From contig JBAIAA010000412.1 of the NCBI GenBank assembly GCA_037893245.1, forward strand, positions 2,108,001-2,172,000: a stretch of 64,000 nt of DNA, written 5' to 3'. The position numbers and the translations under genes are program-made. Origin of the DNA: Crossaster papposus. Taxonomy: Eukaryota > Echinodermata > Asteroidea > Velatida > Solasteridae. Shown here piece after piece: positions 12,901-25,700 of this stretch. A model generated the notes under the pieces. That model was not told the origin of the DNA. It did not search any database and saw only the letters and a program-made list of their open reading frames with translations. The stretch's first letter is position 1. Every line of letters starts with the position of its first letter.

Positions 12901-15900
12901 TCACCTTCTTCACGGCATTCACACTCTCAGTACTACTAGGAATAGCAGGTATGTTATTCTGCACACATGGTGGCCCATAAAATATGGACGGGCATATCTC
13001 AACGGACAAGCATTCGTGTACTTCCAAAACCACGAGGCTCAATTTCTGCCAATAGATGAAGAATCTTTCTAGAAGAAAAATTAAACCAAGATATCTCGAT
13101 TTTTTCAGTTCCAGAACCTATTTTGTGAAGTGAAGTTAGGGGTTCTTTTGCACAGAGTAATAACTAAACCTTGTCATGTTAAATTTGCAGGCGCTGTTTA
13201 GTTATATTTCTCGGTGCGAAAGGACCCCTGACTGAGCCTCATAAAGTAGAGGCTAGAGCGAAAAATTGTAATAAAATCAAGATATTCCTTCTAGAAAGAT
13301 TCTCCATCCATTAGTGTAGGTAGGTTTGGCCTTGGGTTAGTGAAAGTAAGCTTGTTCGGTTTTTAACCCTAACCACCCCGAGTCCATCAAAATCCATTTC
13401 CTGTTTTGGAGGATTTTAGCGGATTCAGGATACCTCCATATTGAACCAACTGGAGGAGTGTGATGGATTGAGTATTTTAAGCCTAGTGTTACTGCAGGAG
13501 TGTGATGGATTCAGGATACAGAAATTCAGGTGATGGACTGTGATGGACTCTATGGAGAAACGCACTGCAATTTTGTGTATGCCACCTAGGTATCCTGAAT
13601 CCATCACAGTCCATCAAACATTTGCTGGTGGAGTATGATGGACTCGGGATCTCTCCAGAATGCATACGGGTGGAGTCTGATGGACTCAGGACACCAGCAG
13701 TTTTTGCAAACCAAAATTGGTGGACTGTGGCGGATTCAGGATACTTTCTAGTAAAAGCCGTGAGGGAGTTAGGGTTAATTGCCCACCCTAGCCCTGTATA
13801 GTCAGACATGCAACTTTTCCTCAGATCAGCTGGTTTTCTAATTTTTCATTTCACACTTATGTCATTGAAAATAGAAAAAACAATGGTTTTTTTATATGCC
13901 AGAGACGTTAATTAACATTGAATGTTGACTTGCATAGTGACATATGTCCAGCCCAGTTTAGCCCAAATTTTGTTGCAATGGGAGTATTTTACCAAGTATC
14001 GGTACCCAGCTTTTGCAAATTCATTATAATAAATGTGTATTACATGTACTTGTTATCTTTCCTCAGGCCCGAATATAGATATGTATGCAGAACGTCACAA
14101 TAAGAACAACTTGCCGGTAAGTACAGACAATTTTTCGTTGAGATTCTGGGCTTTTGTGATAAGAAAACAAAGTGATCACTTAACAAATGGAACACACGGT
14201 CATCTGGCTATGTTATAAAATAAACATAGAAAACCTTTGTTTTTTTTATAAATTTATGAAATTGTAAATGCACACCGAGTCTATTTCATTCCACAATACG
14301 TATACATGATTTGTCATTACCTACCTTTAACATTCATCTTAATTAGATCCTTTATCAATTGAATGCACACACTGCTTCACCTTGAGTGCTTTTGGTTAGG
14401 GTTTTAAGCCTGCTCAAACATTTATAGCCAACTCCTTACCTCTATATTGCACTTGAATATTCCTGTTTAAAAATGTATGACGCTTTATACTGAATAGTGC
14501 AGTTACTCCTGTTGTGTTAGAAATTTCAGGCCAACCGTAAAGACACTGTTCACACGAGGGCTTTCCCGAATATACTAAATATTAGAATATTTTATCATCA
14601 GCCAAATATTTGAATAGCTGTTTGCCGGTTTGAATATTCGAAAAAGGTTTGTTTTTTTCACTTGCCTTACCGTAATATTGAATTAAAAATGTAAACATGT
14701 AGACCAATTACTCAAACCTTTAGCTGTCTCCAGTTTTGGCTAAGTGCTCTATGTTCCTCATTTTTTGATCCCAGGCTCTTAACATTTCATCTCAATATAT
14801 GAAACCAAAGCTGGAAACTGAAGTCACGATTTCAAAAATGACCCTAATTTACATAGTGTGATTTGACATAAGTGGCCTTTGACCTTTCTAGGGTGGACCC
14901 TTTGAACTGACGTCTCCCCTTCTCAGCAGATTCAATCGTTCCCTGTGGCTCACATCGGTGGTAGAAGTAGACAATGGTAAAGGTTTGTGGAACCTTTCCC
15001 GTTAAGAACTTTAAGTTCAGCTGGAACTCTTACCATTCGAGCAATTAACTGTCGTCATAGTTGAAGGTTCAATCATTTATTTCTGATAGCTCTATTCCTA
15101 TGAGAATCTACTGTCTAGGTTTTCAACTGAAGTGCATTCAGTAAATCACGGTATTAAAATATACAGCCAAAAAAATACTGTTGTTGTAAAGTGTCTTGCT
15201 CAAGGGCACATGGTGCTGTGTATTTCAAGGATCATTGGCTAAGTTTGACTCCACATTTTGGCACCTGGTTTTATACATTTTTGTACTTTCTTCACACTAA
15301 TATCGTCTCGTTATTATAAAAATGTTAATCACGAAATCAGACGGGAATTCTAAATTCTAAATAACCTTTTTAATTGGGTTGTCATGGTTGCAGGTGAGAT
15401 CTTCCAAAAAGTCTTCAATGTCAGTATATACATCCGAGGGTTGGCTGAAGACGACAGCATGGTGCCTCTAAGTAACATGTTCTTCAACCACACTAGAACG
15501 CTCTCATGTAAAAAGGTCAGTGAAGTTCATTTTTGTTTTCCTTTTTCAACTCTGAATTTTGAAGAACTGTCTTGTCTAAGAGTCAAGCCTCACATATGCC
15601 TAACCTAACGGGACTCAAACTGAGAACTTTCTGAATTCTCATGTACCGTAATTTTCTGCGGATAAGACGCTCGGTGGATAAGGCGCAGGTCCCTAAAATC
15701 ACCCAAAACAATTCAAACACCAACAGATAGGCATTGAAAGAATTCTTTACACAAAGACCGTCACTTTGAACTCAAGCGACACCAGATAAGGCGTACCTGT
15801 AGATAAGGCGCAGCGATGTTTTTGTGGTCTAGAAAGTCAGATAAGACGCGTAGATCCTACCACAATTATTCCCACTGAACTGATTTGTATGCTTATCTGT

Positions 15901-18900
15901 GTTGTAACTACGGTCACAAGTAAAACATTTTCCCCCCGAGTCGACAAAAGTCTGAAGTCATTTTTTTAAAAGTTGCCTGAACACACTACGTCGATTAAAA
16001 TGACATATGTATCATTTTTTCTGACATCAAGTTTGTTGAAGTATAGTTTCGGTCATTTGAATTGTTCAGGATGCCTTACTCTCTACAAAATTACTGACAA
16101 GATCTTTACCCTCCCAAAACAGACTTTTTTTTTTACAAAATAAATATCACACTTTACTGCATTCCATCTCATTGGCACACTATCCAAATGAAAGATCTCT
16201 CCTTCCTTTTTATTTTGACACCATATGTGACCTGGCACCACGAAATAAGCGGAAATTCGCACATGGCCAAAACGAGTTATTGGCCGAAACGTCAATTTTT
16301 CAAGTGGGGGGTCGATTTTGAGTTGTTAATGTTTTTACATAAAAAAAACCTTCTTTATCATATCCAAAAATTTGATAGCTCACAAAAAACTCTAGTGTGT
16401 TTTTTGTGGCTAAATTGCAGTAAGTGATAGTATAGTTGGCACGGTTCACAGACTTTGAACTCCGTTTTCTCAAAACAAAGGAGCATGACTTCAGCTATTT
16501 CAAAAGAGTATAGCGGCGCCTAGGAATAAGCTACAGCAACACACAATACATCATTTGAAAGCTTAAGACTTTTTCTTTCTAGAAATGTAATAAAATTAAT
16601 GAAATTATTTTGCGAATTTCCACCCATTTTGTGGTGCCAGGTCACATATATATGTTGTGGTGCTTGTAGTTTAGAAGTTTCTGTAAATTTTCCACTCTTT
16701 AGTCTTTGAATACTAGTACTTTGAATTGCCCTAGAGTTAATCAATTGTTACCCTTTCTGTCGTATCTTAGGGGGAACTTTGTGAGGAACTGCTACTGTTG
16801 CATGTCAGCCCCATACAGTACTCTTCCTACATGATCACGGTGTACTTCCAGGGCCTGGAGAGGGTAAAGGTCACAGAGGTCAACTTTACTGTACGTAACG
16901 AAAGCAGGGTTCGGTTGATTCGTAATTGTTCAACTCCATACGAATTGCATTACGTTTCGGGGTTGCATCGCAAACATTAGCCATATACATGTACCTCGTT
17001 TTTTTAAAACACCTCGGTTTCTGAAGTATGTAAATGCCATGTGTTCATTGCATGTAGATGTGTTGCTCGTCACCTCAATCTTCCAATTCTCAAAAATCCA
17101 CCAATTTGGAGCAAGTCCGAGCTCAAACTGTGGTTATAACTATAGTTCGACTAACGTCATTCGAAAGCGGGATAGTTGAACTACTCTAAAACAGTGCCAA
17201 TATACCCATCTGATTCATGTCGCAGATGTCAACAAAGCGGTTGCCATCTTTTCAACAATAGTTCGGCTAGAGCCGTTCGAGCTAACTGCATTTGCGCATG
17301 CGCGTTGGTACGCAGAGACAGACTAATGGTCGAACTATAGTTTGCACCCGAACTTTCTAATAGAGGAACGAGGAGGACCTTGGTCTGTAATTATACAGTA
17401 ACTTGTATTCGTTCCATTCCACCAACAGTTCCGCTCATACAATCCTGCCTTTTGCGAGATGGAGATCTGGTTTCGGTTTGTGTTTCTTGTTTTAGCCTTC
17501 ATAATCACAGTAAGTATCACATCAAAAAATACTTATCAAAAAAAGCTATTCCTCAGAAACTATTAAATGTACGACGAAGAAAACTGGGAAAGGATGAATT
17601 AAAAACGGACCAATCCCTGTTTGTTTGTATGATGAAGGAAACATCTGAAACATCTAAACTATAAATATGATAAAAATTATACACTCTAAAATTATCACAC
17701 ATCAACTTCTCAACAAAATGTTATATATTTACCATGAATCCCAAAATCAAACCCTTCCTTTTACAATTGTTTTTAATTAATTTCCAAGTATAAATCCAAG
17801 TCAATGTTACTTCACATGGCCTTGATATCTAAAATGTCTTGAGATTGCTAAGAATTTATTACTCAGTTCCTGTATACAAATATTGGGTTTAGGAAATATT
17901 CACGATCGAGTAACATACTTGAGGGTATGAAAAAAACATTATTTTAATTATAAGTTGTTCTTATTTTACAGTGTATGTTTGCACACTCTTTGAGGAAATT
18001 TTCCATGCGCGACTGGTCCATTGAACAGAAGTGGTTATCTGTCTTGCTTCCCTTTCTACTACTCTACAACGGTAAGCAATGGTTTACAAAAGGGGTTTAT
18101 AAGAAGAGAGCATGGTTCAGCCACGTTTTCCGATACATCTGGCTCGCCGTTTCTCCCTCTCTGGCTAGCAAATTCAGCTATGTCATGACAGCAGTTAAAA
18201 TCTGTCAAGCGATGGTTTTTAACAGTTACGAATTCCTTTCCATATTTGATATGTGAAGGGTTCTGATATGTGAAGGGTTCTGATATGTGAAGGGTTCTGA
18301 TATGTGAAGGGTTCTGATATGTGAAGGGTTCTGATATGTGAAGGGTTCTGATATGTGAAGGGTTCTGATATGTGAAGGGTTCTGATATGTGAAGGGTTCT
18401 GATATGTGAAGGGTTCTGATATGTGAAGGGTTAACATGCTTCAAACTTTTGAGTTAACCCTCTTCCTCTGTCCATCCTTGTAGATCCGATCTTCCCCCTG
18501 ACCTTCTTGGTGGATTCCTGGGTGACCATCATCTTAGATAACATCTTCCAGACCACGTTTCTGTCTGCCCTGCTCCTGTTTTGGCTCTGCGCCTACCACG
18601 GCATTAGAAAGGTAAGACTTGCAACTCCAAATACTTTTTGCTTGAGCCCAATTTTGTTCCAATAAAATTTGTTATTATTATTTCTGGTAATGAAACCTAG
18701 GCACCCAAGGCACTGTTGCTCAAAAGCCTGAGGAAACCTGCAGAGAGACATTAATATTTGTTTTATTGTTTTAGTGGGGGGAAGAAATCCCCAGAACAAT
18801 ATTTTTGGGGGACACCTGCCACAGAATCGAGTAGGGACTGAATACCCAATCCCAGCAGGTTTTGCATAACAGACAAATTTGCTGAACCACATTTTAATTA

Positions 18901-19737
18901 ACATTTGTTTGAGACTGTTTCGAAGCCCAGTCTTCAGCTCCCAAATACACCTTCATATCTAGAACTATTTCTTGGCATTTGATGAATGAAACAAATTAAG
19001 ACTCTAAACCATGACATCTTAAGTAGGAATAGGCTGTATTCTTAAAGAGGGCACTTTAACCAGTTCGCGCCGGATGACGTATATAAACGCAAAGTTTACG
19101 AGCAAGGCCTGAAATGTCTGTCAGCAGCGAGCAAGGCCGGAAATGCGTGGGTGTGCTTCCCGGCACTATCGGCCTGAACCCACTTCGAATCGAGTTTCGT
19201 TAAAAATAATCTCGCCCCTCGGCTCGGTGATGTTAAAATAATCCCGGCGCGAACTGGTTAACTGCGGCATTTTGGGGGTATAACCAATAGTGAATCCAAA
19301 AAAATCTTGGCAGTTTACATATTTCTACAGCATAAATGTTATATTATTTGTTTTAACTAAACTTGTTATTTAAAAAAATTAAATTGTATAAAAAGACAAA
19401 TTAATTAGCTGTTTATTGAAGCAGTGTAGTAACTTTACTTAAAATGTAAAAAATAAACATTGAAAAAAATGTAATTCTGAGCTGTAGTATGTGTACACTG
19501 ACGTCAATTCACTATTCAAGAAAAAAAGATATTATACTGTATGGGGGAAAATTACAAGAGAATATTCCTAAAGAGGTTATTCTTACGGCTGGCAAAAGAC
19601 GAGCACGACGTTCCATCGACACAGTCTAATTAGCATCGCAGAAATTATTTTTAGCACTGCTGTCTGGCCTTGCAAAGTACATTTACTCAAAACCAATGAA
19701 GCATTATCATGTAGTGATAAGCTGGCATTGGTTTCTC

Positions 19738-19778
<41 letters not shown>

Positions 19779-22700
19779 CCTCCCAGCAGATTTCTGTAAA
19801 TAACCTGCGTGTTGGCTCTCTCACCATTATACAATAAGTACAATAAGTGCAGTGTGAATGGCTAATGAGTCAAGTCCATCCATGTGTAAAGTTGTAATTA
19901 CCAGTCATCATTTTTTTTCTCCGAGTTGCTTGCAGCGATTTTATTCTTTTGGGTTTTGTATTAATTAAGGATTAGGGCCTTAAAATTGGGGCATTAAAGG
20001 TAGCTGGATACACCGTTTGCAGAAATCGAAAATGTTTACTTCCGAATTATTTAGAAATATCTTACTTATTTGAAAGTGAATAATGATTGTAGGTATCCAG
20101 CAAAATGATTGCGCTAGATATCCTATAATTTTTATGAAAAATTTAATTTATAAAAACAAATTCCCGATCGCCAGACTCATCGCCAGAAAAATAAAAATCC
20201 AAACTAAAAATCACAATACTGCAGTGTTTGTTTGAGTAAACAAGTTTATATGCATACTAAAAAATAAATAATTGGCTGTATTAAATTTCGCTTCAATTTT
20301 CTATTTTGTGACCGTTTATTTTTGTATGCTCTTTATTTATGTTCTTGTTGACAAGCTAGCATGAGCAAAAAAACAACGGTTTCTTACTTTTAACCTTTTA
20401 ATGTTTTCACATGGCTGAAAATTCACCACTAGGTTGTTTATTTGTGTATTTGCTTTTGTTTTGAAAGGATTATGCAGTTAGCCCCTTTCGCATTTGGAAA
20501 TTTATGGTATGTTGGTCACGGCACATGCATTATCTGAGTTCCCCGCCGCACAATGCATTATCTGAGTTCCCCGCCACACAATGCACGCTTGTTACTGTTA
20601 GCCTGGGGCCAATTTCATAGAGCTGCTTAACCAGTTCGCGCCGGGATTATTTTAACATCGCCGAGCCGAGGGGCGGGATTATTTTTAACGAAACTCGATC
20701 CAAAGCGGGTTCAGGCCGATATAGTGCCAGGAAGCACACCCACGCATTTTCGACCTTGCTCGCTGCTGACAAACATTTCCGAACTTGAACTTGGCGAGTT
20801 TATGCGTCATCCGTTTTGAATTTGGGGAAAACTTTGCGTTTATATACGTCATCCGGCGCGAACTGGTTAAGCATACAAATTGCTTAAGCTAAAAACAATC
20901 TTGCTTAGTAAAACCAGCTTACTAGCCACTACTCTACCGTATGTGATGTATATTATTTGTGATTGGTATTTAGCTGTTGTTAGCTTAGCATAACGATCAC
21001 TGGCATAACATTTTGGCCCCTAACTTGATTTACTAAGCAAGTTTTTGTTGTGCTTGAGCAACTCTATGAAATTGGCCTTTGATTGCAGTGATTATGGATA
21101 GTCTTGAAATCTGTGTGGTCTGGAAAATTTAGTTTTTTGATAGAGACATTGTTGGTGTGTTGGTAAAGTTTACACATGTAATTTAGAAATACCTACTTGA
21201 CCCATACTGTGCATGAACTGTATATTTATAGGCAGAATACAATTTGCTTTTGCTGTGAATTTCAGAAATTGGTGGATTCAGTTGTCAGTATTTTATAGCA
21301 AATATTCTTTCCCTGACCATTTTGAAGTTTTGTGTTCAAACTACCGGTAAAACCAAGACAAAAAAAACGTTCGTTTGGTCTGGTTCCCTGACCCTACTTC
21401 AGTCAAAACAAGGCATTTATACAGGTTAGGGAATTTTCAGGTCAGGGAACCAGACTAGTTGGCTTTTTGTGTAAACCATGGTGTAACTGATTGTAAACTA
21501 GTTAAGGACAAACTAAAATTTAGTGAATTGGGGGCAGTATTTTTTTCCAGTGATAGACGGCTGACCAACGTTGGAAATTGAAACAAAATTCCACTTTTCT
21601 AGAAAATGACGACACACACCGGCTGCCTTAATTTCACAAGATTCGTTCACTTTTGTTCACTTTACAGTCAAATAAGATATTTTTATAATATTTTAGTATT
21701 TTATTTTTTTGATGTTTTTTAGTCAAGGCGCACGTACATGTAGCTACCCGGACACATAACGCAGCCCGAAAATGCTGCGCAGAAAAAGACAATGCTATAA
21801 AAAAATGACATTCAATGTATCTTCCCTACCTGTTAGGTCTACATTAATTAAAAAAGAAACGGCAAAAGTGCAGCTGACAATATAAAGTGTTTTAGTTTGA
21901 TGTTGGCACTGATGTACCGGTATTATTCAACTTGAATATCTTAGGAATCTTTTGTGCACACAAGATTGATGTGCACTGTGCAGTTACAACAGCAAATCCC
22001 AATAGCTCTGAACTAGTTCAATGCACAGTTTGACATCGCAATCACTAATTTATTTTCAACATTTTTTTGTTCACTGTTTGGGCACCTACATCTGCTTTGC
22101 ACATTAAATGTAGTTTTTGCAAACCTACTAATGTGAATCCTTCTGCATGTGTCAACGTTTCTTTTTCAACATACATGTACTGCAATGCAGTAGACCTTGA
22201 GAATGACCCAGTATTGCAAATTTGTCCGTCACAAGTCTAGTTAAAAGAACATAAACCCTGACCGAACTCGACCCTTCAAAGTCCAACTGCATGTTTTGTT
22301 GGAATCTGTTAGGATGGGTACCATTAACCAGTTCGCCGCGAGATTAATTTAACATCACCGAGCCGACGCGCGGGATTATTTTAAACGAAACGCGATCCGA
22401 GGCGGGTTTAGGCTGATGGTACCGGGAAGTACACCCCGCCCGGCATTTCCGGCCTTGCTCGCTGCTGACAGACATTTCCGGCCTTGCTCGTGGCATGTTT
22501 ATGTGTCATCCGTTTTGAATCTGGGAAAACTTTGCGTTTATATTTGTTATCCAGCACGAACTGGTTAAGCCCCAAGTTATTGTTTTCTCCAACACTGACT
22601 TCATCTGTTGTCTACTGTCAATGTTTGACTCGGTTTGTTCGCAACAAACAGATAAATATTTGGTAGTAAACGAAGAACTCGGAAAATACTCAACTACAAC

Positions 22701-25700
22701 ACTGCTTGTGAAGAATCTTGGGGACTTTTGAAAGAGCTGTGACATTGGACCTATGTTATGTTTTCACCCTTCATATAGAGCGACAGGAAGTGGATGTATT
22801 TCTACATGCCCAAGTTGGTCCTGGTTGGAATCCTCTGGGTAGCTGCTATGGTCCTGGCCTGCTGGTCTCAGTACCGATCTCTCTTTGACCCCACCTTCAA
22901 TTACAAAGTAGACGGCGGAAACTTCCTGGTGAGTACCGGGGGCCATTTTCATAAAACATGTAAGCACAAAAATGTGCTTAGCACATAAAACTCTGGCTCA
23001 TTAAAAACAGGTTATCAGCTAAAACTCCACGTGATTTTCATTTTAAGCAAAAAAACAGCTGAATACCAGTCATAAACATTTTGGTTTAAAACCCTGGTTT
23101 TTTTCAAAGGAAACATTTCCATGCTAAGCAAATGTTGGTGCTCACACGTTTTATGAAATTGGCCCCAGCGGGATTATTTCCTATTTTCCTTGGGCTGTGG
23201 ATTGTTTACTATTTGCATTTGTATCGTCACCGTAACCTTCGTGGATGCTGAGAAAATCAAGAAAATCAGCGTTCTTTTTCAACCGGTGTCGGGCAGTGGT
23301 TCTTATGTTCTTGGGTTTTTTCGCAATCGCCGTCCGGCAATTGTGATTTTTGTATATAAAATTCAATTTTTCGGAACAATTACAGAATATCTAGCACAAT
23401 CATTATTTACTCTCAAATAAGTAAGATCTTTCTTCCATTTTTTTTTGAAATCTGCAAATGGTGTATCCTACCTTTTAACACATTGGCGTTTGAAATCGGC
23501 TTCTGAAGGTTTTTTTTTTAAACTGTTACAATCATTTGTACAGTGCATTAAACTTGTGTCAATTTCAGTGGTATCCCAACAAATTAATTGATATCTTTTT
23601 GTGTGTCTCAAGTCTTGTTCTTCCTTTTGTTTTGTTTTCTTTTGTAGGGCCTTGCCATTTTCTTCTTAGTGGTTGGTGGCCTGTACCTACTCTACTTAGT
23701 TTTCCTCATCATCCGAGCCTTTACGGAACTCAAGTCTCTCCCCTACATGAGTGAGTAAAATAGATTTTTAAAAATGAAGAATTAGGTAGTTTACTTGACC
23801 TTCAGCTCAAGGTCCATGGTTCGAATCCACTCGTTCCTTGTGATTGTTGAATGTCATCTTTAGAACTTTTTAGACGGCACAAGTCACTCTCTTACATAGG
23901 TAAGGAATATTTTTTAAAACAAACAAAATGAGGTACTTGACTTGACCTTCACACTCAATGGTCCCTGGTTCACATCCACTAGGCCATGTTCATTGTGCCG
24001 TATCATTTCCTAGAACATTTAGAGAGCTCAAGTCACTCCCTTACATTAGTAACGTATAGAAAACCTTTAAGAAATAGTTAGATAGCTTTAAACTTTAACT
24101 CAAAGGTCCGTGGTTCGAATCCAGGGCATTGTTAAGGTCATTTCTCATAACCAGAACTTTTTCCATTTTTCAAAATCGCTCACCTACATAAGAGTAATAT
24201 TTGAACAAAATTGTTCAAGTTTGGTACTTTACTTGACCATCAACTTGAGATTCCTGGTTCGAATCCACATCAGTTAACTTTTCACGAAATATTTCTTTTT
24301 ATTGACACTTTCCAATTATATTTTCCAGATCTGCGGTTAAGGTTCATGACTGTTCTCATGCTGTTTGTTGTAGCTGTTTGGTAAGAAACCAATTTAATCC
24401 CTTGTCCATTTAAAAAAGGTTATATGTTGGAAAAAAGTTGGAAAAAGGTTACATCAATCTTGAACAGTGTAAGTCTTTTCGTTATTGGTCATTAGAAACC
24501 CTAAAACTTCCCAGTCAACATGGCCATATGGTATTGTAGTTAAAAGGATGTTGGGTTTTTAAGTGACGATCGGATTTATGTGACTGACTCGCATCACAGT
24601 GTCTGTCTAACTATATAATTAGTCCTTAACTTCTTTTACAGCGTTGCCGTGGTGATCATGAGGTTCGGCGTCGGGATTCTCCAGAACAACTTCATCTCTG
24701 AGTTATCCACATACTACAAGAATTATATCCTTTATTTACATGTCAGAAAGTCGCACAAAATATTGCGTTGATTCCTACTATGGGACTGGGACTCGGTGTT
24801 TAATTTTGTTTAAAATTTGCACATTTAATATATGTGACCCACCAGGCCAAAACTGGGCGGAAGTCGGCAAATGCCATTTCGAGATATGGCATTGTACACA
24901 CAAAAATGTGTTGCCGGTCGATTGTTTTTTTTCTTCATAAATCGTTAGTTAAAACTCTAATTTATAGGCTGTTCATGTTTAAACCTTTTAAAAAATCCCC
25001 GAAAGTGATAATATCGGCCTTCTCCTGATTTTTGTTGTCGTTGCTATTACTCAAATTGAGCAAACTTGTTGCCGCGAACGGCAACAAAATGTCACTTTTT
25101 GAAGCGTCGTTACTTTTCATTCCATAGCGGTACTGGTGCATGTTATGTATCATTTTAAAGCTTAAAACGCTAGCAATCCAATGGTATAAAAATCTCTCAT
25201 ATGAAAAATTTCGACTTTAGCCTGGTTTTGGGGTGGTGGGTCACATATTTGAGTGATTTAATTGGTAGATTTTCCTTGACCACCCAGCACCAGCTGAATT
25301 CTTGGCCTTCTACAGTCTTCTTAACTGTTACCTGTTTGCTATGGCCTTTGTTTATTCACCTTCCAAGAATGCGCACAAAGGTAAGCGGAGATGTGCACAA
25401 AATATCTTTCCAGTGACAGCAGCCGTGTGATGTCTTGCATAACCAACAAATGTGGGGCGTTCTAGCAAAATTAGACGGATCTGGGCACAGGGCACAGGGC
25501 ATAGTGGAGAAAACAATGAATAATGATATCTTTTTTCCCAGATTTATTGAATATTTGTAATCTTTGGTATACCTACTAACTATATTTTGTTAAGAAATAG
25601 TATAAAAGTAGTGTAATGAACGTGTTTTTAACCAGTTCGCGCCGGGATTATTTTAACATCGCCGAGCCCACGGGCGGGATTATTTTTAACGAAACTCAAT

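Noticed and set aside
12728-13072. 114-codon frame overlapping TMEM181 exon 2
   Set aside because: Different frame from the TMEM181 reading and it runs into the intron; a shadow frame.
18219-18444. Two 72-codon frames with repeated HISEPFTYQNPS units
   Set aside because: Reading of the 17-bp tandem repeat; also not a CRISPR array, as there are no unique spacers.
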